From NCBI GenBank assembly GCA_031429355.1, contig JANOZM010000013.1, forward strand, positions 558,001-622,000: a stretch of DNA of 64,000 bases, written 5' to 3'. This DNA comes from JANOZM01 sp031429355 (GTDB lineage: Bacteria; Pseudomonadota; Gammaproteobacteria; Burkholderiales; Burkholderiaceae_E). The notes under the pieces are model-generated. The model ran no database searches and was not told the origin of the DNA. It saw nothing but the letters and a program-made list of their open reading frames with translations. This document shows, piece after piece, positions 8,472 to 16,055 of this stretch (its first letter is position 1; every line of letters starts with the position of its first letter). The translations under genes were made by a program, and so were the position numbers.

Positions 8472-9524
8472 TTAGCTGCTTTTACGAATAACTAATTCAA
8501 ATCCCAAATCGATATTTGGTTTGCTTACAGGTTTACTTTCAAGCAATTGCAATAGCATTTGGGCGGCTTGCGTCCCCATTTGGCGTAGGGGCGTACGAAT
8601 CGTTGTAATTGATGGATTCATTTGATCCGAGCCTGTCAGATCGTTAAAGCCACCAATTGCAATTTGCTCGGGAATCTTGATACCCAATCGCTGTGCGTTA
8701 AGTACGCCACCTTGCGCTAAGTCATCGTTGTTAAAAAATATAGCATCAACATCAGGGTTGTAACGCAGGCTTTGCTCTAGCAATTCACCTCCTAATGCGA
8801 TAGATGAGCGTTGCGAATTAAGCACCTCAAGTTTTGGGTCGTATAAGCCAGCGTTTTTCATTGCGCGACGGTAACCTTCGGCACGTTGCATAGTGCGGGG
8901 GTCTAATTGCGCTGCAGCAAAAACGATGCGCTTACGACCTTGCGCAATTAAGTGGCGAGTCATCGTTGCACCACCCTCTGTTTGAGAAAACCCAACGCTG
9001 TGTAAACCAGGTGCCGATGCCATTTCCATGATGTGTACGCAGGGCAGGCCGCTGGCCGTAATTAATCGCCTTGCAACTTCGGTGCGATCAAAGCCCGAAA
9101 CAATAAACCCGGCTGGACGGTGTGCCAAATAACTGCGAATTAGCGTTTCTTCCTGTTCGGAGTCGTAGTGGGTTACGCCAATTAAGGTTTGATAGCCCGT
9201 GGGCGTTACTACGTCGTGAATCGCTTCCAGTACTTCAACAAATAGAGCGTTGGTCAGCATCGGTACTAAAACGACGATACTGGTCGAGCGTGCTGAGGCC
9301 AATGCACGTGCTGCTGGATCAGGAACATACCCGAGTGCGTTCGCAGCGGCGTTTACCCGTTGGGCAAGTTCGGCCGATACTAACTCTGCGCTACGTAGTG
9401 CTCGGCTGGCTGTTATAGGCGAAACGCCAGCGGCTTTGGCAACATCGGTCAGGGTCACGCGGCCAGTGGCACGACTACGTTTTTCTTTTCCAGTTTTGAA
9501 ATCGGGGGCTTGAGCTTTGGTCAT
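8472..9524 (-). CDS. LacI-family transcriptional regulator (GntR-type)
   Basis: This 350-residue repressor has a classical LacI layout: helix-turn-helix and hinge at the N-terminus (VTLTDVAKAAGVSPITASRALRS, then LGYVPDPAARALASARS), followed by a periplasmic-binding-protein-like effector domain (SIVVLVPMLTNALFVEVLEAI to AIFFNNDDLAQG and IAIGGFNDL). The effector domain resembles regulators of gluconate and other sugar acids. The ATG at 9524 was chosen because the upstream in-frame codons cross the operator region. It is divergent from a TRAP transporter whose promoter carries a TAGCGCTA palindrome, so it most likely represses that transporter and itself until a sugar acid is bound. Confidence 0.85.
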   Translation of the reverse strand: MTKAQAPDFKTGKEKRSRATGRVTLTDVAKAAGVSPITASRALRSAELVSAELAQRVNAAANALGYVPDPAARALASARSTSIVVLVPMLTNALFVEVLEAIHDVVTPTGYQTLIGVTHYDSEQEETLIRSYLAHRPAGFIVSGFDRTEVARRLITASGLPCVHIMEMASAPGLHSVGFSQTEGGATMTRHLIAQGRKRIVFAAAQLDPRTMQRAEGYRRAMKNAGLYDPKLEVLNSQRSSIALGGELLEQSLRYNPDVDAIFFNNDDLAQGGVLNAQRLGIKIPEQIAIGGFNDLTGSDQMNPSITTIRTPLRQMGTQAAQMLLQLLESKPVSKPNIDLGFELVIRKSS

Positions 9525-9530
9525 TGGAGA

Positions 9531-9543
9531 ATGGTAGCGCAAT
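9531..9543. promoter_or_regulatory. LacI-type operator half, regulator side
   Basis: ATGGTAGCGCAAT lies seven bases upstream of the regulator start. It matches one arm of the more complete site at 9623-9639, read as ATTGGTAGCGCTATC on the minus strand. A pair of sites about 92 bases apart would allow looping and autoregulation. The role is inferred from similarity and position. Confidence 0.4.
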
Positions 9544-9622
9544 CTATAGGTAGTTTGGGGCGTTTTAAAATTTATGGATGTTTCTGTGTCTGGAGGGCTT
9601 GACGGATTAGTAATTATTCGTA

Positions 9623-9639
9623 ATGATAGCGCTACCAAT
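9623..9639. promoter_or_regulatory. LacI-type operator, transporter side
   Basis: ATGATAGCGCTACCAAT has the central palindrome TAGCGCTA and the general form of operators bound by GntR-like LacI proteins. It lies 29 bases before the TRAP small-subunit ATG. An in-frame ATG at 9623 falls inside this site and is therefore unlikely to be the gene start. Confidence 0.5.
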
Positions 9640-9667
9640 CGAAAAAATCCTGCAAACGAAAATTAAA

Positions 9668-10189
9668 ATGAACCCTCAAGAATCCAAAAATAGCCTCTTA
9701 AAACGTAGCGCCGAATGGTTTTTGGTGGCTACTTTAAGTGGCATGGTAGCGGCCGTGTTTATCAATGTCGTACTGCGTTATGGCTTTGGCACCGGCATTG
9801 TTTTTTACGAAGAATTATCGCGCTTGTTATTTGTTTGGTTGGTTTGTATAGGTGCGGTCTTGGCGGCAGCCGATCGCCAACATTTAAATTTCGATATGTT
9901 GACGTCCAAGCTAAAGGGGCCATCAATTGTTATCGCAAGCGTGCTGTCGCGCTTGGCAATCACCCTGTGTTTGGTGCTTGTTTTGCATGGTTCATGGGGG
10001 CAAGTAAAAGCGGGTTTAGCGTCCTATTCTACGGTAATGGGGTATCCGTTAGCTCTGGTCGCTGCGTCTACTCTATTTATGAGTGCCGTGATGTTGATTT
10101 TACTGTTTTTAGAGTTGAAAAACGATCCCTTAGGGATGAAAACCCATCAAGTTTTGCTTAGCAAACACGATGAGCACTCGATCGAGTAA
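9668..10189 (+). CDS. TRAP transporter small membrane subunit (DctQ type)
   Basis: This 173-residue inner-membrane protein has four predicted helices, matching the small permease subunit of tripartite ATP-independent transporters. Typical DctQ features are NVVLRYGFGTGIVFYEELSR (about residues 32-51) and the FVWLVCIGAVLAAADRQHLNFD block, in which the acidic EE and the D-x-x-H-L are conserved. It works with the large permease and the periplasmic binding protein encoded directly after it. The ATG at 9668 is preferred to 9623, which lies in the operator. It is the first gene of the TRAP operon and is probably controlled by the divergent LacI protein. Confidence 0.85.
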   Translation: MNPQESKNSLLKRSAEWFLVATLSGMVAAVFINVVLRYGFGTGIVFYEELSRLLFVWLVCIGAVLAAADRQHLNFDMLTSKLKGPSIVIASVLSRLAITLCLVLVLHGSWGQVKAGLASYSTVMGYPLALVAASTLFMSAVMLILLFLELKNDPLGMKTHQVLLSKHDEHSIE

Positions 10190-10241
10190 AGCTTGCGCTT
10201 TGCTAAACCCAAATTAAAAAAATAAATACGAGACTGACAAA

Positions 10242-11522
10242 ATGATCGTTACTGCAATTTTCTTGTGCGTATTAATTGCCGGAATGGCAATCGGAATGCC
10301 AATCGCCCACGCCCTAGTGCTAACGGGTGTTTCTTTAATGTGGTATTTAGATTTTTTTGATACGCAGCTGTTGGCGCAAAATCTTTTGGCCGGCTTTGAT
10401 AGCTTTCCGTTGTTAGCGGTGCCGTTTTTTATCTTGGCCGGCGAATTAATGAATGCTGGAGGGCTTTCACAACGCATTATTGGTCTGGCGCGCGCGCTGT
10501 GCGGTCATGTACGCGGTGGCCTCGGTTTTGTGGCGATTTTTGCAGCCATTCTTTTAGCGAGCATGAGTGGTAGCGCTATCGCCGATACCGCAGCTTTAGC
10601 CACTTTGTTGTTTCCAATGATGCGGCACCAAAAATACCCAGATGGCTACAGCGCGGGCCTAATCGCTTCCGGTGGAATCATTGCGCCAATTATTCCGCCC
10701 TCTATGCCCTTTGTGATTTATGGCGTCACTACCAATACGTCTATTAGCAAATTGTTTTTGTCCGGTGTGTTTCCTGGGTTGTTAATGGGCGTTTGCTTGC
10801 TCGCGGTATGGTGGTGGATTGCAAAATCGCATCACTTGTCCGCCGATACTAAAGTTTCGTGGCCTAACCGACTTATCGCATTGCGCGATAGTTTTTGGGC
10901 TTTGTTAATGCCGATCATTATTTTAGGCGGCATCAAGGGCGGCGTTTTTACACCGACCGAAGCCGCCGTAGTTGCCGCTGTTTACGCACTTTTTGTGTCG
11001 ATGTTTATTTACCGACAACTTACTTGGCCAGGCGTTTATAAAGTTTTTGTAAGCGCGGCTCGAACGACTGCAATCGTTATGTTTTTGTGTGGTGCCGCGA
11101 CGGTTACTGCTTACATGATTGCGCTGGCCGATTTGCCTAATCAGTTAGCGCAAGTGTTTTCTGGCGTGATGGCACAGCCCATTTTATTTATGGCTCTGAT
11201 GATGCTGTTTCTTTTATTTGTTGGCACTGCAATGGATCTTACGCCGACGATTTTAATTTTTGCACCGGTGTGTGCGCCCTTAGCGGCAAAAGCCAATATC
11301 GATCCGGTTTACTTCGGCTTTATGTTTATTTTTGTGGGATGCATTGGCTTAATTACGCCGCCCGTGGGCACAGTGCAAAACGTAGTGGCCGGGGTGGCCA
11401 ACTTGCGCATGGCTACGGTTATCAAAGGCACCAATCCATTTTTAGCAATTTATTTGGTGTTGTTAGTTTTGTTTGTTGGTTTTCCCCAGTTGGTGTTAGC
11501 GCCACTTAAGTGGCTTTTATAA
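10242..11522 (+). CDS. TRAP transporter large membrane subunit (DctM type)
   Basis: This 426-residue, roughly twelve-helix permease is the transport channel of the system. It contains the family hallmarks GMPIAHALVLTGV near the N-terminus, PFFILAGELMNAGGLSQRI, SGSAIADTAAL, the proline-rich GGIIAPIIPPSMPFVIYG and, in the second half, TPTEAAVVAAVYA and FVGCIGLITPPVGTVQNVV. The inverted-repeat arrangement of two halves is visible. Uptake is driven by a sodium gradient in characterised relatives. It starts 52 bases after the small subunit and ends 32 bases before the binding protein. Confidence 0.9.
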   Translation: MIVTAIFLCVLIAGMAIGMPIAHALVLTGVSLMWYLDFFDTQLLAQNLLAGFDSFPLLAVPFFILAGELMNAGGLSQRIIGLARALCGHVRGGLGFVAIFAAILLASMSGSAIADTAALATLLFPMMRHQKYPDGYSAGLIASGGIIAPIIPPSMPFVIYGVTTNTSISKLFLSGVFPGLLMGVCLLAVWWWIAKSHHLSADTKVSWPNRLIALRDSFWALLMPIIILGGIKGGVFTPTEAAVVAAVYALFVSMFIYRQLTWPGVYKVFVSAARTTAIVMFLCGAATVTAYMIALADLPNQLAQVFSGVMAQPILFMALMMLFLLFVGTAMDLTPTILIFAPVCAPLAAKANIDPVYFGFMFIFVGCIGLITPPVGTVQNVVAGVANLRMATVIKGTNPFLAIYLVLLVLFVGFPQLVLAPLKWLL

Positions 11523-11554
11523 ATCAGTAGTTCTTTGTAGTTAATGGAGACAAA

Positions 11555-12595
11555 GTGAAAAATAATTCAGCTTTAATATTTAGTTCGAAAGCCTTGGTAT
11601 CGCTGGCAATCGTTAGTGCCGTTGCACTCATTCCTTCTTGGGCCACAGCGCAAGACTCTAAGCAACGCTTAATTCGATTTGGCTATGGCTTAAACGAACA
11701 ATCAAATCAAGGCCGCGCGTCTAAAGTGTTTGCCGATGAAGTCGAAAAGCTAAGCAACGGCAAAATGAAAATTCGTGCCGTCGGTGCAGCCGCTTTAGGC
11801 TCTGATGTACAAATGCAGCAAGCGTTAATTGGTGGAGCCCAAGAAATGATGGTCGGGTCGACTGCGACGTTGGTGGGAATTACTAAAGAAATGGGTCTTT
11901 GGGATACACCGTTTCTGTTTTCAAACGGACAAGAGGCCGACGCTGTATTGGATGGTCCTATTGGTCAAAAAGTAATGGATAAACTGCAAGAAAAGGGCTT
12001 GGTTGGCTTGGTTTATTGGGAAAATGGTTTTCGCAATTTAACTAACAACAAGCGCGCGGTTAGTAAGTTGGAGGACTTAGATGGCATCAAATTGCGCGTA
12101 ATGCAAAACAACATTTATTTAGATAGTTTTAAGACCTTAGGTGCCAATGCCGTCCCCATGGCGTTTAGCGAGTTGTTTACAGCGCTAGAAACCAAGGCGG
12201 TCGATGGGCAAGAAAATCCATTTAACACTATTTTGTCGAGCAAGTTTTTTGAGGTGCAACGCTATCTAACAGTAACAAACCATGTTTACAGCCCTTGGAT
12301 TATGCTGGTTAGTAAAAAGTACTGGGATGGTCTAGCTAAAGACGAGCAACAAACGTTGATGCAAGCAGCAAAAAAGAGCCGTGATTTCGAGCGTCAAGAT
12401 ACCCGCGCCGAAGCGGGTCGAGCGTTGGCTGAATTGAAAACAAAAGGGATGCAAATTAATGAATTACCCGCAAGCGAAGCGGCTCGAATGCGCGATAAGT
12501 TAACGAAAGTAAATGCCACTATTGCAACCTCGGTTGGTATGGATCTTTGGTCAGAAACCCAGGCTGCGCTGGCAAAGCTGCGGGGTGGCAAGTAA
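11555..12595 (+). CDS. TRAP transporter substrate-binding protein (DctP type)
   Basis: This 346-residue periplasmic binding protein has a signal peptide (ALVSLAIVSAVALIPSWATAQ, cleavage near residue 33). The start is GTG with GGAG seven bases upstream. Family landmarks are IRFGYGLNEQSNQGRASKVF at the mature N-terminus, ALIGGAQEMMVGSTATLVG, GFRNLTNNKRAVSKLEDLDG with the conserved Arg that grips the substrate carboxylate, and AMAFSELFTALETKAVDGQENP-like sequence closing the pocket. The substrate should be an organic or sugar acid; the GntR-like repressor upstream favours a sugar acid such as gluconate or a uronate. That last point is inference. Confidence 0.88.
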   Translation: MKNNSALIFSSKALVSLAIVSAVALIPSWATAQDSKQRLIRFGYGLNEQSNQGRASKVFADEVEKLSNGKMKIRAVGAAALGSDVQMQQALIGGAQEMMVGSTATLVGITKEMGLWDTPFLFSNGQEADAVLDGPIGQKVMDKLQEKGLVGLVYWENGFRNLTNNKRAVSKLEDLDGIKLRVMQNNIYLDSFKTLGANAVPMAFSELFTALETKAVDGQENPFNTILSSKFFEVQRYLTVTNHVYSPWIMLVSKKYWDGLAKDEQQTLMQAAKKSRDFERQDTRAEAGRALAELKTKGMQINELPASEAARMRDKLTKVNATIATSVGMDLWSETQAALAKLRGGK

Positions 12596-12655
12596 ATTGC
12601 GAAAGCATCAAAAAATGTACTGGGACGCTAACGATTAATTGAATTCAAACATTTT

Positions 12656-12683
12656 TGAATCTAATTGTTCGCGCGCTGCGTAC
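12656..12683 (+). promoter_or_regulatory. ECF sigma promoter, copy 1 (sigma gene)
   Basis: TGAATC at 12656-12661 and TGCGTAC at 12677-12683 are separated by 15 bases. The same two blocks with the same spacing recur in front of the DUF3455 gene and the DUF4331 gene, and I found no fourth copy in the window. This copy lies 36 bases before the sigma-factor ATG, as expected for an autoregulated ECF promoter. Confidence 0.65.
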
Positions 12684-12719
12684 CCCTAGGAGTCGATAAT
12701 CCCCTAGAATGTATTCAGA

Positions 12720-13310
12720 ATGTCTACAACCTTTACATCACCCGCTGCCGACCAAGAGCTTATCGCTCTGTTGGAGCGGGTGTCTCAGCAAGATCAACAA
12801 GCCTTAAAACGCCTTTACGACTTAAGTTGTTCGCGATTATATGGGCTTGCCCTGCGTATCGTCGGGCGGACCGAGTGGGCCGAGGATGTGTTGCAAGAGG
12901 CCTTTTTAACCGTTTGGAAAAGTGCTTCCGAATATAAAGCCGGGTTAAGTCCGCCGTTGGCATGGATGGGCCTTATTGTGCGTAGCCGAGCACTCGATTT
13001 ATTACGTCGCCAAAAAACCCAGCGCGACGAAACTAAAACTGTAGAGTTAGCGCCAGAATTGTCCGACACTTTGGCCGGCGATGCGGCCGATCCTATGGAC
13101 GAGGCGATGTTAAGCCAAGAGGCTTTTACCTTGCGGCAGTGCCTAAGTCGCTTAGAACAAAGGCAAAAAACCGTCATTAGCATGGCCTATTTGCGCGATT
13201 TAAGTCATGCCGAGTTAGCAGCCAGCTTGGAACTGCCATTAGGTACGGTTAAAACTTGGATTCGACGTGGCTTAGAGCAATTGCGTCTCTGTATGGCAAG
13301 GTTAGGGTAA
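12720..13310 (+). CDS. ECF RNA polymerase sigma factor (SigK-like)
   Basis: This 196-residue protein carries only sigma regions 2 and 4. Region 2 shows QQALKRLYDLSCSRLYGLAL, then EWAEDVLQEAFLTVWKSA, the -10 recognition helix. Region 4 shows RQKTVISMAYLRDLSHAELA and LPLGTVKTWIRRGLEQLR, the -35 recognition helix. Region 1 and most of region 3 are absent, as in all extracytoplasmic-function sigmas. It is followed after 4 bases by an RskA-type anti-sigma gene, the usual partner of SigK-like factors. The shared bipartite promoter element in front of this gene, the DUF3455 gene and the DUF4331 operon suggests it drives its own synthesis and those envelope genes. Confidence 0.92.
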   Translation: MSTTFTSPAADQELIALLERVSQQDQQALKRLYDLSCSRLYGLALRIVGRTEWAEDVLQEAFLTVWKSASEYKAGLSPPLAWMGLIVRSRALDLLRRQKTQRDETKTVELAPELSDTLAGDAADPMDEAMLSQEAFTLRQCLSRLEQRQKTVISMAYLRDLSHAELAASLELPLGTVKTWIRRGLEQLRLCMARLG

Positions 13311-13314
13311 AGCG

Positions 13315-14139
13315 ATGAATATTTCGAAAAACTCAGAATTGCTTGATCATTTGGCGATGGCTTATGCGCTGGGAACCTTACGCGGACATGCCCGCCTGCG
13401 TCTTGAGGCGATGGCGCGTGAGCAACCGACAGTGCGCGCTGCAATGCTTTCTTGGCAAACGCAATTAGCATCGTTAACCGAGTTACAACTTCCTGCTATT
13501 CCGAGTGACGTCGTTTGGTGGCGAATCAATCAACAAGTTACCGCATTGTTAGAGCGCGAGCAGGCAAAGGCAGGTTCGAGACCAAGTACACTAGCGTCCG
13601 CCGGACCGACGTCTTCTACATCAACCTCTGGCAGTCAATCGTGGTGGCACAGCTTAAAACTTTGGCAGGGCGCTGCTTTGGCTTTTGCGATTGCAACAGT
13701 AGCGATTGGTTTATCACGCCAACAACTGGAAACTGTGCTCACAGAAAAATTAGCCAATACCAATCGTGAGTTAGAAGTGGCTAAAAATGCACCCCCGACA
13801 GTTAAGTACGTAGCGGTGTTGTTAGACCAAAAAGCGACCGAAGCGATTTTGGTCACTGTTGATCCACAGCGCAGCAAAGTAGCCGTAAAGCGCGTGGGCA
13901 ATTTTAAAGAGGCCGATGACAAGTCGTTGCAATTATGGGCGCTTGGGGACAACGCTAAACCGCGATCGTTGGGCGTCTTAAGTGCCCAAGAGCTTGAACA
14001 AGTTCTCGCTAATTTGACTAACCCCGAGTTGGCGAGTGCTTTGGCGGTTAGTTTAGAACCCAAGGGTGGTGTGCCCGAAGCGGGCGGACCAACTGGGCCG
14101 GTGTTGTTTAAAGGGGCGTTGATCAAAACCGCGATGTAA
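13315..14139 (+). CDS. RskA-type anti-sigma factor
   Basis: This 274-residue inner-membrane protein should hold the preceding ECF sigma inactive. The cytoplasmic N-terminus (LLDHLAMAYALGTLRGHARLRLEAMARE) is the sigma-binding anti-sigma domain without the zinc-binding HxxxCxxC motif. A single transmembrane helix follows (WQGAALAFAIATVAIGL, about residues 118-134). The periplasmic part is the RskA C-terminal domain, recognised by SLQLWALGDNAKPRSLGVL and AVSLEPKGG...GPTGPVLFKG. By family, an envelope signal leads to release or proteolysis of this protein. It starts 4 bases after the sigma stop, so the pair is co-transcribed. Confidence 0.9.
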   Translation: MNISKNSELLDHLAMAYALGTLRGHARLRLEAMAREQPTVRAAMLSWQTQLASLTELQLPAIPSDVVWWRINQQVTALLEREQAKAGSRPSTLASAGPTSSTSTSGSQSWWHSLKLWQGAALAFAIATVAIGLSRQQLETVLTEKLANTNRELEVAKNAPPTVKYVAVLLDQKATEAILVTVDPQRSKVAVKRVGNFKEADDKSLQLWALGDNAKPRSLGVLSAQELEQVLANLTNPELASALAVSLEPKGGVPEAGGPTGPVLFKGALIKTAM

Positions 14140-14174
14140 TCAACTTGTTTAACGCAATAAACCTTGTTGTAGTT

Positions 14175-14202
14175 TGAATCTAAACTGGCTTAGCCTGCGT
14201 AC
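14175..14202 (+). promoter_or_regulatory. ECF sigma promoter, copy 2 (DUF3455 gene)
   Basis: TGAATC at 14175-14180, 15 bases, then TGCGTAC at 14196-14202. Conservation extends to TTTGAATCTAA and CTGCGTAC when compared with copy 1. The hairpin at 14203-14249 begins at the very next base, so a transcript starting here would carry that hairpin in its 5' leader. Confidence 0.65.
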
Positions 14203-14249
14203 AACGGAAGGTCGATTCGATTATTGTCGAATTGAACTTCCGTTTTTTT
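14203..14249 (+). terminator. Hairpin with U-tract between anti-sigma and DUF3455 genes
   Basis: AACGGAAG (14203-14210) pairs with CTTCCGTT (14237-14244), with an inner TTCGA/TCGAA stem, and is followed by a run of seven T. It can end transcription of the sigma/anti-sigma operon. Because it lies just downstream of the ECF promoter copy 2, it may equally act as a leader attenuator for the DUF3455 transcript. Confidence 0.6.
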
Positions 14250-14270
14250 ATTCAGCCACGAAAGGCCAAT

Positions 14271-14954
14271 ATGCACAGCTCATACAATTTTAACCATCAA
14301 GTGTCGCCAGCTCGCGCCGCATCTTTTACAAGTCGTTCTACGGTGCGCTTAGCAATTCTTGCAGTGCTTGGTTTTGCAACTAACTTAGCAATAACGGGTT
14401 GCGCCACTGGGCCTGCCGCCAGGAGCGAAACGATGGCCCCAAAAATGGGGGCAGCAGGATCGTCAACAATGGCCCACACCCCAAGTTATTCGCAAGCAAG
14501 CTTACCCGATGCGGTCAAAGTGCCAGCAGGACATGCAGTTGTTCTTGAAACGGTTGGTGTTGGCACGATTACTTATCAATGCCGAGCCAAACCAACAATG
14601 GCGGGGCAGTTTGAATGGGTTTTTGTAGGTCCAGACGCAGTATTAAATTCGCGTTCTGGTAAGTCCTTGGGCAAGTACTTCGGCCCGCCAGCTACTTGGG
14701 AAAGTGCCGATGGTTCCAAGATAACAGGGACGCAATTGGCGATCTCACCAGCGCCTGTCGGCAATATTCCATTGCAATTGGTAAAAGCCAACCCGGCGAT
14801 GGGCGAAGGTGCCATGAAGGGGATTTCGTTTATTCAACGAGTACAAACAAAAGGTGGCGTAGCACCCTCGGCCGTTTGTGATGCAACGAAAGTAGATGCT
14901 AAACAAATCGTCAATTATCAATCGGATTATATTTTTTATAAGCCTGCGAATTAA
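14271..14954 (+). CDS. DUF3455 lipoprotein
   Basis: This 227-residue exported protein has an N-terminal hydrophobic stretch (STVRLAILAVLGFATNLAIT) ending in a lipobox-like ITGC, so it is probably lipid-anchored. It then has an Ala/Ser-rich linker and a DUF3455 domain (LPDAVKVPAGHAVVLETVG to YQCRAKPTMAGQFEWVFVG, GKSLGKYFGPPATWESADGS and the closing SAVCDATKVDAKQIVNYQSD). The domain's function is unknown. The start at 14271 was chosen because GAAAGG precedes it and the earlier in-frame ATG-like codon lies inside the hairpin. An ECF-type promoter element stands directly upstream, placing it in the sigma regulon. Confidence 0.8.
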   Translation: MHSSYNFNHQVSPARAASFTSRSTVRLAILAVLGFATNLAITGCATGPAARSETMAPKMGAAGSSTMAHTPSYSQASLPDAVKVPAGHAVVLETVGVGTITYQCRAKPTMAGQFEWVFVGPDAVLNSRSGKSLGKYFGPPATWESADGSKITGTQLAISPAPVGNIPLQLVKANPAMGEGAMKGISFIQRVQTKGGVAPSAVCDATKVDAKQIVNYQSDYIFYKPAN

Positions 14955-14960
14955 ACAAAC

Positions 14961-16055
14961 TTAAGCCACGCGCTGTACAAACCAATAGATCGATAGCAAC
15001 AATAAAACACTTGAGCCGCCACGCACAACAACCAATGTGTAATGTCTCCAAGTGTTTAGTGTCCAGCTAATCAACCCCCATACTACAACTGCTAATAGCT
15101 GACCAAGTTCGACGCCGATGTTAAAACCGCCTAGCGCCCATGGCATTAAATTGGGTGCTAGGTTGGCTTCTCGCATAATGCTTGCAAAGCCCATGCCGTG
15201 CACCAAACCAAAAATCATAGCTAATGACTCGGTGCTAAAAGATAGTTGTATCTTTTTAAAATTCAATAAAGCAGCAACACCAATGGATAAAGCAATCAAG
15301 GGCTCGATCCAAGTAAACTGAGGAATAAAACCAAAAGTGGCCATAGCCAAAGTAATCGAGTGCCCAATTGTAAAGCTCGTAACACCGCGAACAATTTTCG
15401 CCTTATTGGTCAAAACACTAATTGGCAGCAACAGCGCTAATAAAAAAGCTAAATGGTCCCAGCCCGTTGCAATGTGATACAAGCCGCTTGGAATAAATTG
15501 AGTAAAGGTGGCGAACGAATCACTTGGCGCACGCAATTCCAACGAATCACCAGAGCCGCCACCCAATACAGCAGCTAGCTGTTGATCGTCAACTTTGCCG
15601 GTTACAAACAATCGATGATTTGCGTCAAGATCTTTGAGTAAACGATAAGTCAATGACAACTTTGCGCCTTGCGGGCACTGTATATTGTTTGAAAAATTTA
15701 CATAGGTGCCATCGCTGCGCGATTCTAATGTACTGACTTGCCAAGGTGACGTAACTTTCTCGCCAGCACATTGAATTTGGATATTGCTACCAAGCCAGTT
15801 AATCGTGGCGGGTGCCGCTGATTGAACCTCGCCCCAAGTGATGTTGCGGTCGTTGTCAGCATCAAGGCTTTCAACGCCTAAATCAATGTCGCGTAAAGAG
15901 ACCGCTATTTTTAATTCGCTGGGGCGATTCGCTTGATTGCTGGTTTCCACGTTTAAATAAGCATCGCTTGCTTTATGAGCGAAAACCGAACTTGTAGCAA
16001 TTACGGCGACAAAAAGCAAAAGTAACTTAATTGTGTTTTTAGTTCGCTTAAACAT
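14961..16055 (-). CDS. HupE/UreJ-like membrane protein
   Basis: This protein of about 364 residues has a signal peptide (LLLLFVAVIATSSVFAH), a periplasmic domain of about 170 residues, and a C-terminal membrane half with six or seven helices. That half begins SGLYHIATGWDHLAFLLALL, with the His and DH pattern of HupE/UreJ metal permeases, followed by FTIGHSITLAMATFG and GLVHGMGFAS. Relatives in HupE and UreJ carry nickel or cobalt; this longer class (HupE/UreJ_2) has no proven substrate. The ATG at 16055 overlaps the TPR gene stop by 8 bases, so the two are coupled. It is the last gene of the DUF4331 operon and converges on the DUF3455 gene. Confidence 0.82.
   Translation of the reverse strand: MFKRTKNTIKLLLLFVAVIATSSVFAHKASDAYLNVETSNQANRPSELKIAVSLRDIDLGVESLDADNDRNITWGEVQSAAPATINWLGSNIQIQCAGEKVTSPWQVSTLESRSDGTYVNFSNNIQCPQGAKLSLTYRLLKDLDANHRLFVTGKVDDQQLAAVLGGGSGDSLELRAPSDSFATFTQFIPSGLYHIATGWDHLAFLLALLLPISVLTNKAKIVRGVTSFTIGHSITLAMATFGFIPQFTWIEPLIALSIGVAALLNFKKIQLSFSTESLAMIFGLVHGMGFASIMREANLAPNLMPWALGGFNIGVELGQLLAVVVWGLISWTLNTWRHYTLVVVRGGSSVLLLLSIYWFVQRVA

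Noticed and set aside
9623..9667. Upstream ATG for the TRAP small subunit
   Set aside because: It lies inside the TAGCGCTA operator; the ATG at 9668 gives a normal DctQ N-terminus.
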